Assembly: GCA_013398055.1 (NCBI GenBank)
Contig: VZRS01002789.1
Coordinates: forward strand, 1,308,483-1,372,482
Length of the DNA stretch: 64,000 nt
Direction of reading: 5' to 3'
From: Ifrita kowaldi
Taxonomy: Eukaryota > Chordata > Aves > Passeriformes > Cinclosomatidae
Positions 1 through 12,240 of this stretch are shown here, one piece after another. Every line of letters starts with the position of its first letter. The first letter of the stretch is position 1. A program made the translations under genes and the position numbers. A model generated the notes under the pieces. That model worked only from the letters and a program-made list of their open reading frames with translations. It did not search any database and was not told the DNA's origin.

Positions 1-699
1 GGCATGGCATATGCACGAAGAACTAAGAAAGAACAGTCTGTCAACTGCACAGGTGAACTTCTAACCCTGAGACTGCTTGATAAAGCAATCCTCAACAGGA
101 AAGACCACATAAGCTGCTTCACTTGGGCCAAGGGAGAGGTCCTCTGTGTCCCTCACAGTAGAAACTTCATATTCATTAGTAATTTTTTATAAAAAATGGC
201 TGTGGTAGTTCACTGCAGGGCTTCCATGAATGGCTCCAAGTCAGACTTCCCAATATGCCTTTTGTCTTGTCTTGTCTTGTCCTGCTTTTCTTTTTCCATG
301 TGGGCTCGAGGAGTGGAAAATTGCAGTTAACTTTGAATGTAAAGTCTTAGAAGCCTGTCTTTTTAGATAGGCTTTTAGTCCAGTTCATCAGGCAAGTGAG
401 AACTTTATCTTCTAATAGTATGTCTGCCATGAGCAGCACATGGTTTATAGAAGTGCCTTAAGCAATAATGTTGTCAGCATCTCACAGGCTTTTTAGAGCA
501 TCTGTTCCTTATCAAATTCTATTTTCCAACGGGAGTCCCTTCTTATGTCATTAAACTAACACTTTAAAATTCTGGTGAAGGCTTTCTTTTGATACCAAAA
601 GTAATAAAAAACATAGAGAAAAAACCTTCCCCTGGATTAATGGATTCACCATGATTTTCCTAATCCCCTTGTTAAGAATATTTTGATCAAATAATCAAT
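1..699. other. Unassigned AT-rich sequence
   Basis: No gene or named repeat recognised. The only visible structure is a short pentanucleotide run, four TTGTC units at 262-283. Open frames are short and unremarkable. Confidence 0.5.
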
Positions 700-1092
700 T
701 ATATCATAGTAAAGAGTTAGCTATGATTCTAAGTAGAAATTTGTGAAGTATAAGGTATAGAAATATCAGGAGCGCTGTGTAACCATAGAAACCTCACCAA
801 GAAGTTACTGGACCCTTATGTTTCGGGCAAGAAACTGTGGAGACAATCATGCTCACCAATTACACTGGTTGGAAACCCTCTACTCTTCCAATTGATTTTA
901 ATATCAAGGATTCCAAACAGTAGACCTCAGTAGAAATAGCCAATGTTTGTTTTAGGATACAAATATTGATGAAGTTATTAACTATTGGAACCAATCAAGA
1001 TTAAATTTTAAGAGTAAAGATTAAATTTAAGAGTGGGCATAGTATGCATAGTATGTAAAAGAACTTATGCAACAATGATTTAGCAGAAAAAG

Positions 1093-1102
1093 TATATAAA
1101 AG
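1093..1102 (+). promoter_or_regulatory. TATA box of the LTR
   Basis: TATATAAAAG lies about 77 bases upstream of the AATAAA signal in the same LTR, which is the expected U3/R spacing. Whether it is still active cannot be judged. Confidence 0.55.
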
Positions 1103-1169
1103 GGGTGAGTTTTGTTTGTTGAGTGGGATGTATTTCAGAGGAGCTCTCCCCTGTGTCCCCAGCACCCCC

Positions 1170-1175
1170 AATAAA
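1170..1175 (+). terminator. LTR polyadenylation signal AATAAA
   Basis: AATAAAGAAGTG follows a C-rich stretch, with T/G-rich sequence shortly downstream. This is the usual R/U5 arrangement of an avian LTR. Confidence 0.55.
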
Positions 1176-1537
1176 GAAGTGTCTGCTTATTCACACCAAA
1201 TTGGTGTTGGGTAAGTTTCTTTCATCCCGTTTGGTGATGGCCTAGCTAGAGGTCTTTACCAGCCTTTTTTCCTCATTTTGGCTCTTCAAAGAGGCAGGGC
1301 ATATGACTAAAGGGATAGAAGTAAAAAATGATATGGCTGCTTGGGTCCTTATCTCCATTTCCCTACACATTCCTTCTTTTCCCAGGCCTCACTTGTTCTC
1401 CTTTCCTTGTGTCCAACACTCTACTTTCTTTGCTGCCTTCTTCTTTTAAACATGGATTCTGTTGGCCCTCAGTTCTCCTTTGGTGTCCATGACACAATTC
1501 TGCTGAGACATGAAGGTGTCCATCAGCAATGTGTTGA

Positions 1538-2578
1538 CTCCTGCCAAAAGGGTACTTGGTGGCCCACCCTGGGGCTCATACAGTCTGTAGTCCTTTCCCT
1601 GACAAGGGCTTCCCAAAAGCCCCTCTAGTATCCAGTCCACTGCATGGCCTGCCTTCTATGCTCTCTGCTGGGAAGGATGGATTGCATCTGCAAACCAGGT
1701 TTCTCTCCGTGTGTTTGATTGTCTCCACCAAGAGCATTATTTACCAAAATGCTGGCAAGTTGGACGATTTTATCAGCAATGCTCAGCACTCAGCAGCTGC
1801 TGCTGTTTCCAGTGCCTGAAAGAAAGCTGATCCAAACCCTGAGAACCTGCCAGCAGTATCTGCAGGCCATGAACCTGTGACAAAAGAAAGCTGGGGTGTG
1901 ATGCCTCCTCCTGCACAGACTGCCAAGCACCCTGGAAGCACTGGGTCTGGGCAATGGGAACAATGTAGACATGGAGGTGTGTTTACCAGCAGGGGCTGGG
2001 GAGGGGGGTGTTGTTTGTTTTTAATACATATCTACATTGGCGTGTTTTGGTTGAAAAGAATTATCAAGCATATCTGTCAAATCCATGAGTTGCCCTTCTT
2101 TTATGTACACATGGACAGAAAGAAACCGGACATAGCACAGAGTAAAAATACCATATGTGTCACCCTGAGTCCTGCTGGCAAACACAGTGCTCAGATCTTT
2201 TTATCAGAGGTCAAGTCACCTCCTGATCATGTACAAAAACCCGCTCACCCGGAGGAAAAGAGCCAAATGCACACAGCTGTGCTGAAAAATCACATGCATA
2301 GTCAAAGGAGCTGGGAAAGGGTGTTTGGGCTGGCCCCTCACACATTACACAGGTGTGGGGTGCTGTGCTTCCAGGCTGGCTGGGCAGGGAGTGACCACTG
2401 GAGTGAGGCAATTGCATTGAACCAGGAGAAGCGGAATGTGGGGATGAGTGATAACAAACCGGGGTTTAAGCCTATGCTGTTGAATTCAACAGACAGCAAA
2501 CCAGGGGAAAAAAGCTCTTCTACTGATCGCCTTGGTGAATCAGGTTGTGGTTTTGACCTTGGCTACAGTAAGGACTGA
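1538..2578 (+). pseudogene. Unidentified near-open reading frame, one in-frame TGA
   Basis: One frame stays open from just after TGA 1535-1537 to TGA 2576-2578, about 346 codons, broken only by TGA at 1817-1819. That is far fewer stops than expected by chance for this base composition. The second part (233 codons after a GTG at 1877) includes a hydrophobic stretch near residues 45-60 and is otherwise polar with no motif I recognise. No ATG-initiated start in good context is evident. It lies just 3' of the LTR ending at 1231, where a retroviral interior would be, but I see no gag, protease, polymerase or envelope motif. It could be a decayed coding exon, a non-coding transcript, or a chance open frame in a locally GC-richer patch. 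No function is assigned. Confidence 0.25.
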
Positions 2579-4137
2579 CAATCAGTTTTCTATGAGGTAT
2601 CAGCTCCCATTTCTCACTGCAGTCCCATTCTGACTGTTCTTGCTGTAACTGAGTTGTCTCCCCAAACCATGTTTCTCTTTAACCTCCAGCTCCATTTTCT
2701 TCTGAAGGCTGAGAGTCACGCACAGGTCTCTTCACAGGTTCCTGGGGCACAGTTTCAAAAAACCTGCATCCTTTAAGGGTTTACTAAAGCACTGTTCTCC
2801 CAAGCTAGAGGACAATTGGGTCTCCTGATGATGACACATGAACCTGTACAGAGACCTGCTAAATGCATCACAAGACTGGAACAAACTTCAAGGCAGTATG
2901 AGAAGAAGGCAGCGGTGGGGAGGAAATGAACGGATAATAATATGCATATGACTTCTGCATGCCTAATAAGGGAAAATGGAGAGAGGCAATACGCTTTCTG
3001 GAGATCATAGCCTCTAGAGTACTTCAGTCTCACCTAAGTGCAAAGCTCTGTTGAATCACTGCAGCTTTAGCAAATTAACGTCTCTGCCGCTGAAGGCAGA
3101 ATGAAAACAGTCCATTATATAAAGGGCTGCCAATTATGGTTCTTTCACTCACACAGAGGAGAGATGGGCTGTTATGTGTGTGCCTAGAGCAGGATGCTTC
3201 TGATCATAATGTCCACTTACCTCTGTTTAGATCCCTTCCTAGCCCTAAACACCCCTCTGACTTCTACCACTCTTGCTTGAATGAACAATGTAATAGAGTG
3301 TGACCTCTGTGGTAAGTGCAAGGAAAGATGAGGAAAAATGTGTTAGTCCTGTAAGAGATGAGGTTAACAGCAGTCTGGAAGAGTGGAAAACAGGCTTATC
3401 TCCTGTGATGCATAATGTCTGGTGGCACAATTTATTTTAGCATAAGTCTACATTAGTATTCCTATTTTATTTTATCACTAACATACAGGGACTAGTGCAG
3501 GTATCCTTATTCCTGGCAAGCAGTATATTGCTATGTGAACGACTCCATTATTCTTAACTGTGCGGCTTCCAGAATAATATTTTCAATTCATATTTATTGT
3601 AAGTAAGAGTATAAAAATTTGGACACGTATAATGATGAGGGTATGAAGAGCTTTTAAAGGTGAGGTTTTTCATTTCAATGTTCTGTGTAATACACCTGAA
3701 ATATTATGACATATTTAATAACATGCACAAGAAAACAGAACTGTTCTCTTAGTGTTAATGATCCTTGTTACATAAAATAGAAAGTGTCTTAAAAAACAGA
3801 ACTATAAAAAGACATTAATATTTTCTAATGTTCTTGAATAACAATCTAATAAAATTAATATAACTTCCTATTAGTGGGGCCATTTTCATTCGCAGGCTAA
3901 AAAGCAATGAGCCATGTAGGATCTGCAGTGTATGGAATATGGATATTCCTTCAATAAAGAGGCTAAATTATTTAAAAGATTTTAGGGGTTAAAATGAGTG
4001 TTCCTATTAATTTCAAACCTACTCTCACTCATGGTGCAGTTTTCTGAGCATCATAATTCCCCTTCCTCGCTGTTGTGCCAGCAGAGCTATAAAGGATGAG
4101 GAGGGACTGGGACTATGGCATGCTTTGCTTTGGGATT
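2579..4137. other. Unassigned intergenic sequence
   Basis: AT-rich sequence without a recognised gene or repeat. Short open frames on either strand do not stand out. Confidence 0.5.
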
Positions 4138-4187
4138 AAAAAAAGGCAAAATAAAAAAAAAGCCAAAAAAAAGCCAAAAAAATCCCA
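4138..4187 (+). repeat. A-rich low-complexity tract
   Basis: Runs of A are separated by GCC and GGC triplets. The tract sits just upstream (5') of the coding-like region at 4200, so it is on the wrong side to be the poly(A) tail of a plus-strand retrocopy. Confidence 0.8.
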
Positions 4188-4199
4188 AACACTTTTATT

Positions 4200-4866
4200 G
4201 GCCACTCTGAAGATGTGAAAAACACTTTGGAGCTCTACCCTAAGACTGTAGCATATACTTCAAAAGGGGATGACATTGCTGCCCAGACAACTAGAAAGTT
4301 CAAAGAAGAAATGGCCAAGATCATGCAGTGACTAAAAACAGAGGTGAGACTCTGCAAGGACTTCAAAGGGTTACTCACCATCATATGTGTGAACTAAGAC
4401 ATGATGCACCTGATGCAGCAGCTCAGTTTTAGTGAAAGCTTTGCTTTTCTCACTAACCCTGTTATGGTGTCTCCACCCTATATTCAATCTTTGGATGGAA
4501 AATGAGAGTTTTATAGTGTATCCAGCTACATCTAGCAGTTAAGCCAGAATAATATACACTATGAAGGTAAAGGACAGCATCTATTTCATGCTTGAATACT
4601 TCCTCCCAAGTAAACATCTTCATGCAGATAGTTTTTTCCAGGATCATTATGCCAAAATAGCTATTCCCATGTGACTGCTTAGCCTGGAGCAGTTGAGAAT
4701 GCACCACATTTGCACTGATTCACTTTCAGATAGTTCACCCAAACTGGAGCAACTGCTATGGATTGAATCTCTTGTGCAGGAGACTAAAATGCACAGGTAC
4801 AAGCTGTCCTTTGATGAACCTCTTTGTAAAAAACACGTCAGTTTCAAAGCAAGTCCAAATGTTTAA
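4200..4866 (+). pseudogene. Unidentified decayed coding-like tract
   Basis: Reading from 4200 gives a protein-like frame rich in K, E, L and hydrophobic residues. A segment at 4299-4395 reads KFKEEMAKIMQ, then a stop, then LKTEVRLC. The frame holds stops at 4329 (TGA) and 4395 (TAA), and needs one frame change at about 4500. It then continues to TAA 4864 with stops at 4540 (TAA) and 4672 (TGA). That is about 222 codons with four stops where roughly a dozen would be expected. The conceptual product looks like a soluble helical protein, but I cannot name the family. It could be a processed pseudogene, a decayed exon of a lost gene, or an over-read chance pattern. Further open frames to about 5525 might be a continuation but are less convincing. 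No poly(A) tail or target duplication was found. Confidence 0.35.
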
Positions 4867-6199
4867 TGAACATTTCAGTCATTGAAAAGACAGGTTTGGA
4901 ATGAAAACCTTTCCATTTAAATGCACTAGCTCTCCCTCAGACACTCCCAGGGCATCCATGTGCTGTTATCCAACACAAGGTTTGCTTACCCTTTACATTT
5001 TAGATATTTTTATCTGAATACTGTTAGGTTTTCTCTCCTGAAAATATACACAGCAGGTAATTGCCTCCATTGGTGTAGCAGAGCAAGAAAAAGACTCCAT
5101 AGTCTCAAATTTTGCATTTCTGCTTTCCTTCCTTTCCAGTGAATTATTATCTTTTATTATCAGAGTTCTGCTTCAAGACCCTGCTGAGAGTAAACTTCTT
5201 TGTACATGGTGCTGTGCAGAGATACAATAACAATTTTATCAAAAACTTCAATGATTTTGCATCTTTGCTTTCTTTTTTTTCCTACTTGGGACTGAGCCAA
5301 AATATCCAAATGCTGATTCCTAAGACACTGATGGGGAAGTTAGGCTACCCAGGTCTTTCTCTGCTTAACATCACTCCATTCTCTCTACCAACACAACTGA
5401 AATGGTTAATGTTACAGAAAATACTTAGTTCTTTGTTCATGAAAGCAAATAGAAATTGCCAGAAAAATTATTGCATTTTTCTCAATAAGTGCCCTTCCAG
5501 TGAGGCCAAACTTTTTTTCTTGTAGAAGAAGATATAGATAACGTTAATCTGTCTAAGAATCCAATTTCAATGTTGTTGGACTTGGTTTTCTTCAGGCAAA
5601 AATACTTTTTTCTTTAGAGGTTTCATTTGAATTAAATACTATTAAAAATTAAAATTAGGATTGAAATGTGGCTAAAACCCCCTGGATGATTGAAAAGACT
5701 TGAACCAAAATATTTTCGTAATTTCTCCTCCCAAAGAAAGTGTTATCTCTCAAATTATCATTCAAATTTAAACCTAGTAATTGTTTGCTACATGTTGAAA
5801 CGTTTTTGAGACAGAAACAGCAGCTTCTTAACACTTGGATTATCCCTTCTCTATAGAACAGATTTATAGGCAGTCATATCAAGGAATAAAGACATACCTG
5901 ATGTCTCCTTACTCTGGGGCTTTTTAGAGAAATAAGCCCTAAATAGTTACAAGAAAGGCTATTGGGAAAGAATAAACTCTTTTCAGGAAACCCCAGAAAA
6001 TTTTTAGTCTGATCTCATGTGAACCTTCTTGACTTCCATGCTTGAATGCAATATTTAGTAAAAACACAATTTCCTCCTTTGAAATTGCCCGCAATTAAAA
6101 CCTGACTATAGCATCAATTATTTTATGAGACAGTTTCTCCTTTTGAATAACAAACTAAAACTGTGAATATCTAATGTTATATCCAACTAGCATGCAATT
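4867..6199. other. Unassigned sequence, possible extension of the coding-like tract
   Basis: Open frames at 4960-5142 and 5112-5525 (60 and 137 codons, +) follow the coding-like tract, the first in the same frame as its second half. They lack recognisable motifs and are within chance length. The rest, 5526-6199, shows nothing recognisable. Confidence 0.4.
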
Positions 6200-7301
6200 C
6201 TTTCCTGCCCAGAGGGCCTTTTGGGAATGGTCCACAAGTTGCTGTGTCTGCCAGGCCCTGCCTGGGCATTGCAGGGGAGAGTGCTTACTGGGACTGATCC
6301 AAACCACAGGCTGGATGGACAGGTTATTAGATGTGTTAAAAATGGGCTGGACTGCCAGAATCAGAGGGTAGTAATCAGTGGCTCAGTGCCCAGTGGGAAA
6401 CCAGCTATGGATGAAATATGTCAGGGGTTGATTATCTTCATCAGTTACCCAGGCAATGAGGCAGGACAAAGCCTCAGCAAATTTGTGGATTAAGTTAAAT
6501 TGGAGGCACTTGATATGCAAAGCAGGAGAGATTTAATTCAAGGGCACCTTGGTAAATTCAGGGATCGGACCAATAGAAATTTCAAGAAGTTCAGCAAGAA
6601 ATACCAAAAGTGCTCCATCTGGGGCAGAGTAACCCCACTGTTACAAACTTGAATACTCATGGGAAACAGACAGGCTCAGTGTTGAACAGGACCTGAGAGT
6701 TATGATGGACACAAGGCTCAATATCAACCTAGAGCGTGCTCTCCTCACAAATAAGACAAAATGCAGAACAGTGTTATGCATGGAGGAGCAAGGCCAACAG
6801 GAAAAAGGCAAGTAGGCTCATCTCCTTGGCCACAGTGAAAACACACCTTGCAAAACTCAGTCTGGTTTTGGGTCTTCCAGACCAAGAGGGTTGTGGAGAA
6901 ACTGGAAAGAGTCCAAAGGATGGCTGTACATATGGTCAATACCATATGTAATTCCAACAAGGAGATATTAAGGGAGCTGGGATGGTTTGGTACTGTGAAG
7001 ACGAGGTTAAACAGAGACCTAACTGCAGTCTGTAGGACTTGAAGGGGAGACAGAAACTCCTTTCAGCAACAGCAGTAAGAGAATATATAAAAATTAGCAA
7101 CAGTCACAGACCAGGATATGGGTGGTTCAGGTTAGACATTAATTTTTCATCAGCACTAGAACCAGTTGTCCAAGAAGTCTGAAAATTATCCATTCTAAGA
7201 TTTTCGAGTCAGCTAGTAAAGCCACACTGCTTTAATGCTGGTGATCTTCAAGGAGAAGGTTGGAGAAGACACCTGCAGAGATCCCTCCAACCAACATTAG
7301 T
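6200..7301 (+). mobile_element. CR1 LINE fragment, old, plus strand (ORF2 3' part and 3' UTR)
   Basis: The sequence follows the 3' half of CR1 ORF2 in order. The pattern of a reverse-transcriptase palm, the 'tgctctcctcacaaataag' stretch and the 'gttgtggagaaactggaaag' stretch runs from about 6290 to 6920. A degraded CR1 3' UTR follows, ending near 'gatccctccaaccaac' at about 7280-7301. The frame is heavily broken. The position of the catalytic FADD box now reads F-V-D-stop at about 6480-6492, so it cannot encode an active enzyme. The 5' end is truncated, as usual for CR1. High divergence from the younger CR1 at 50.5 kb suggests an early insertion. Confidence 0.8.
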
Positions 7302-10289
7302 CCTGGTTCTTAGACACACATGGCCTAGGGCTTTTATATAGCTTTATGTGAATTTTGCTGTGGGACTGCTGATGTCTCCAGCTGCCTGCCTGACATTTCT
7401 GCTGGTTCTTGCTGGCCCTGCTGAACAACCAGCAGAGCAGAGCCCAGGCCCCCAACTCCCCTGCTGCCCCACAATCATGGCATGCATACTGGGAACTGAG
7501 ACACACAGCCAGAGCCACTCACTCCAATGGGGAAGGAGCTGTTAGACACCCCCAAAGAATACAGTAAGTCCTGACACCACCACAGCTGTTTGCTAGGCCA
7601 ACTTTACCTGGCAGTCTGGGCTTTGAGCCATTTTCAAGCACAGCTTTTTCAAGCCTTGCAGAATGGAGCAATAGAGCTGATGTCCATCCTTCCCACCTGT
7701 ACGCCTCTAAATACACAGTAAATGAAGGAGACCTTTGTAGAATGATGGTGTCTGTCTGTATGTCTGGGCAGTAATATTCACAAAAGTATCTTTGCTGAAA
7801 GGATTCGCACACAATAGGACAATTCTAGTTTTGTACCCAGCATGTTCAAAACTCGTGCAGTCCTGGGGACAGTCAGTCATAGAAAAGATAGTTGCAAGAT
7901 TCTTACTGGGGGCAGAAAAATACCATTTTTCTCAAACACATGACAGATTACAAAATGGCTGATTCTGCTCTTTATGCAGTAATTCATTATCCCTTGTTAC
8001 CAGGAACAGATTTATCAATTCATCAATGTAAGGAAAACTCATCTTTTCCAATGATATACAATGAATCCTTGCTTGTCAGCTTTACCCTGAAAAATGCAAA
8101 GCATCCTGAAAGAAGCAGCCCCCACTGTGCCCTCTCAAGCACAAAAACTCTGTTTTTCTGAACTGCAAATCTGACCTTCCCAGGAAACACAAGGAAATAC
8201 AGTAATTTGACTGTGATGATCATCTCATTTACAGAAGTGGTATCCCTTGTCTCCTTTGTTAGTAAATGTATATTCATACAGAAAACGGCCTTTTTAACCC
8301 ATCATTATTTTTGGATATGGATATATTTTTTTTTTCCCTCAGTGGATATAAACAAGTTTGACACACAATGTAATGTTTCCCTTAAAACATCTTTGTATGG
8401 GACTGTAAGCTGATAATAGAGAAGACAGGGTGATTGAAATCTTCTGGGCTTCAGTGCTTCTAAAGTACAAACCCTGTCATTGAGATCTTCAGTGGGATTT
8501 ATCCGGCTTCATGTGCTTATCCTTGAGCCAGCCACCCTCCCTCAACGTCCAAACAGCCAGAGAAGAATGGACAATTCAAGGACAAAATTCAGCATGTCCT
8601 GGTGCAGACATGTAAGTGAATTGGTTGAACTACAAAAGTTCTTCTTCCTCTCCATTTCACAGAAGAGGACCCAATGGGCCAGGTCAGGTGTAGATATATG
8701 CACTGCAGACACCTCAAGTTAGGTGAGACTATCCCTAACCCTGATGTGGGCTGTGTTCCCCCTAAACAGAAGGTAATCTGTTTTCAGAAAGAACTTCAAA
8801 GAATTATTCCCCATTGTAACATCTGAAGTTCACCTCTTTGTTCCAACAGATACAGTTGTCTGTGTACAATATGCCATGTACAACAGGCCCCAGTAGCCTG
8901 TTTGTGAGAGTTGCATTTGTCCTCAAAGTAGTGTCTACGCACTGGAAGCACCCGTATCTTGACCAGCTCTCACAAAGATTTGTGATTCTCTGAGTCGACT
9001 GGAAACACTCTTCTTTAAGTACATCCCTTTTTTAAAGACTTTTGCAAATTAACTGCTTCTCAGAGGCATGGTGACTACCCTCAAAATAAACTCTCATTTC
9101 TTTTTTATCATGCAAATATACTCAACTTGTACTTTTAAAATCTTTTCTCAGGATATGTGGTTTTAGTTTTCCTTTTCACAGTCTCCAGGATCTTGCTGAT
9201 CTTGCAGTCCACTATGCACTATTCTGTTTTCCTTCTGAACAGTTATTTTTTGCAGCCTGACAAAATCTGATTGCTTTTCCTCAACTTAAAAAAAGGAACT
9301 TTAGCAGTTCTGTTTCTCCTTTGAGTCCCTGATATCCCATCTGGACTCAGATTCTGCAAACCATCCAAAACTGCATATTCAGCTCTGCAGTCTCAAATCT
9401 GTTATAAATGATGCAGCAGTCCCTTCCTTTCTTTCAGCTTCTCCTATCAAGTTGATGCCTTTCAAATGCATCATTCTTTTTAAAGCACAGTACTTTCCAA
9501 ATGTCTGTGACTGTCTAGCTGTCACTCTCTCCTTCATTTAAATATAGCTATTAAGCCCAGTGTGTCCAATCCATTAATATTAAAATAAAAGTAGCTACCT
9601 TTGGTGCGGCTTCCTTTCCAGAAGGTCCATTTGCATTCATGAATACACAAAATCCTTGCCACTGATGTTTCCAGTTGGAAGGATTTCTGGAGTGTTTGAG
9701 GTGCCTTGGGGTTTCTACCTTCTGCTCCAGTTTCTCAAGTCTTCTCTTCCACTTTTCTTTTTCCACTTCCACTACTGCCATGTAGTGTGGCTAATGTGAT
9801 AACTAACATGAACCTTGACTCAGAGTGTTTATCTCTGATGAGGCTTCCATATAACAGAAGATAAAAGAAGAAAAATTGTAAGAAAGACCTTGAAAGAAAA
9901 GGAGAAGGAAGGATTTTCATGCCTAATTCTTTATCAGGTTGTTCATCAATTAACACTAACAAGTCACAGTTCACAAGCAAGATGAGCCAAACCTCTTAAA
10001 TGCCCCGTCAGCTGTACAACCCAGAAATTTCCATACATCTATTACAAAGGCAGAGTTTCTTTCTTTGGGGTTTTTTCTACCTCTTTTCTAAATCAAGAGA
10101 AAAAAAGACATGGTGGGGAATTACTGCTACTGGATAAGAGTCAGACAGGATATGCTGGAAAATAGAAAGAATGACTCTTAAACACAATAAAAAGAAAAGC
10201 TTGAGAAGAAACGTGTTATGTAAACTTGATTCTCCAGCCAAGAAGTATATCTTTTCCCTGTTTGCTTTAATTCAGCAATTTGTTTCTGG
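7302..10289. other. Unassigned intergenic sequence
   Basis: No gene or named repeat recognised in about 3 kb. A minus-strand open frame beginning with ATG at 9781 starts with a short lysine/glutamate-rich helix-like segment of about 20 codons. That segment is followed by AAG-GTAGAA, a possible splice donor, but nothing else supports an exon. Confidence 0.45.
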
Positions 10290-10405
10290 AAAAAAAATTA
10301 CAAAACAATCAAAAAACAAACAAACAAAAATAAAACCAAAACCCAAATCAAACAAAAACACCCACAAAACCCCCAAACAAAAAAACAAACAAATAAATAC
10401 ATCAA
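10290..10405 (+). repeat. A/C-rich low-complexity tract (CAAA-type)
   Basis: Almost pure A and C with CAAA and CAAAA units and short C runs. An open frame through it is purely compositional. Confidence 0.85.
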
Positions 10406-10873
10406 AATTGTTACTGATTTGAGAGCAGTGGAAAAAGGGAAGAATTCATGCCAATGTCATGGAAATGCAAATGGTTCTGTGAGGCTTAGTTGCTAGCTTG
10501 CTTTAAACCACAACACTTATATTATAAATACTAGGCTGTATGAATTGCATGGATATGGTTTATTTTTTGTGTAACGAAGAGAACCATCCAGACTGTTGAT
10601 TTTGAGATGAGCTCTCACCTTCCAAATCCTACACCTGGGGATGCAGTAATTGGCCCAATGAAGGAGCCTGACCTCCTCCCACGCTGTGGAAATTGTCAGT
10701 GAGATGCATTGGGTTGGGGATTAAATCAGCCTGGGTGGTCTTGGCTGACTCAGAAACCAAGCCGATATTTCCAGGAAGGGAATAATAGAACATTTAGAAG
10801 TAAGAAGCTTTCTGATCTGGAAGAGAGTTCAGAAACATACAACTTGCAGGTCTTTGTGGCATCAATATCCTTT
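10406..10873. other. Unassigned intergenic sequence
   Basis: Nothing recognisable between the A/C-rich tract and the CR1 tail. Confidence 0.5.
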
Positions 10874-10960
10874 ATCATAGAATCATAGAATATACTGAGT
10901 TAGAAGGGACCATCTGGATCATCAAGCCCAAGCTCCTTTAGAACCTTTATAATTCCTTTA
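10874..10960 (-). mobile_element. CR1 3'-end fragment, minus strand
   Basis: TCATAGAATCATAGAATA at 10874 is the complement of the CR1 3' terminal octamer repeat. It is followed by the usual GTTAGAAGGGACCATCTGGATCATC-type sequence in shortened form. Only the last ~90 bp of the element remain. Confidence 0.85.
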
Positions 10961-11544
10961 TAACCTGTTAAATTAGCTGCTGATACAAAAATGCCTCCAC
11001 TGCTCAAACTTGCAAGTAAAATGGTTGGGGTTTTTTTTATTTATTATAAAGAGTAGCAATGGTAACAGTATGAAGTCATGGTCATTTTTTTTCTGGCACT
11101 CTGCATTTCTCAAATGAACCTTCTGAACTTTTAATTTCTGGAGGCTGAAAACTTTTAATTTCTAATAGGCTAGAGTGAAATTCACTAAAATTATTATCAC
11201 AATAAAGAGACAAAATCATTTCAACGCAAGGGAACAATTATTATTCAAAAATCGTGTTAACAAAGTAACTTTTAAATGAATTAACACTTTTTTACTTGAA
11301 ACATTTTAATAGGAATAGTGTTTTATTCTCCAAGTGTCGCCTAATTGTCCATGAAGATTTGTCCAGACCTGGTACATCTGTGGCAGTTTTTCCCTCTGCA
11401 GCTGTGTCATTTGGGGGCAGTTGCTTTCCAAATGGATGTGCTGTCACTCTAAGGAAGCAAGGAACCCTGCCCTGCACACAGCATGGTAGAAGCAGGGCTG
11501 TGCTGTTACCAGACAAGTCCTTGTGATGCCTTTTCCTGGTCTTA
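10961..11544. other. Unassigned intergenic sequence
   Basis: AT-rich. Overlapping open frames of about 75 codons on both strands near 11300-11520 have no recognisable product. Confidence 0.5.
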
Positions 11545-12240
11545 AAATCAAGCGTCAGACACGGTTAGAAGGGAAAAAGGGATTTTACCTTGGTATTTAT
11601 TTTTAGGATCCTTAGGTGCACCACGTCCAGGTGGAATGCACCTCAATGCACCCCGCAATGCACACACACCAAAGATCTGGTATAACATTATAGATTTTAC
11701 TAATTAGTATATTTATTAAAAATTTTCCAATGAGAGGCTTGAGTGAGCGCCCCTCCCCAAGGAGCCTTCCCCTGAAAGGTTCTATCTTAGTTTACAAAAT
11801 GTGTTCTGGAGAGGACCCTGGGGTCTGGGGCACACTGATCCCTAATTACGAAACCTCTAAAATGTTTAGTCTCTTAGCTTAACAAACAAGTCTAAAAATA
11901 TAGGCTAAAGCACTAAGAATACAGAATTTAAAAGGTATAACGGGTGTAAAAGAAAAGACAAAAATCATCATGGCATCACTTGTACCACATCATGTAGCTT
12001 TACTGACTCAGGTCCTTACCAGCTTTGTATCTCTGCATTGCATTCCAGCTCCCAGTGAGAATGTGTCCGTAGAGAACTTGTGACTGATTGTCATTTATCT
12101 CCAGCCAGTGGACTCGAAGGCACGTGATAAGGTGCCCCTGTGATAGACCATAAACCACTGCCAAGGCATCCAGCAGATATCCAAGCTGATTCAATCCCAT
12201 CCATCAAATAAAGCAGTGAGGCTCCTCCCTTGTCTCCTCC
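11545..12240 (-). mobile_element. Endogenous retrovirus LTR, minus strand
   Basis: The stretch from about 11545 matches an avian LTR type that I recognise in reverse orientation. TTTATT motifs at about 11597 and 11708 are AATAAA on the minus strand, and a long U3-like portion with GGAGAGGACCCTGGGG lies near 11800. The higher-coordinate end is uncertain: similarity seems strong to about 12010 and plausible to about 12240. No gag/pol interior is visible on either side, so it is probably a solo LTR. Confidence 0.6.

Larger units (their letters stand above)
700..1231 (+). mobile_element. Endogenous retrovirus LTR, plus strand
   Basis: The segment has the layout of a retroviral long terminal repeat. 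A TATA box (TATATAAAAG) lies at 1093-1102 and a polyadenylation signal AATAAA at 1170-1175. A U5-like stretch follows and ends just before TGGTGATGGCC at 1232, which fits a tRNA primer-binding site start. The U3 part carries two small tandem duplications (997-1034 and 1038-1055). The 3' boundary is supported by the primer-binding-site-like sequence. The 5' boundary is a guess, since no clean TG start or target-site duplication could be fixed. No recognisable retroviral gene follows, so it may be a solo LTR or a 5' LTR with an unrecognisable interior. The family name is not assigned. Confidence 0.65.

Noticed and set aside
9551..9781. Minus-strand ATG with a short K/E-rich helix and a possible splice donor
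   Set aside because: Only about 20 codons look coherent and there is no supporting acceptor or promoter.
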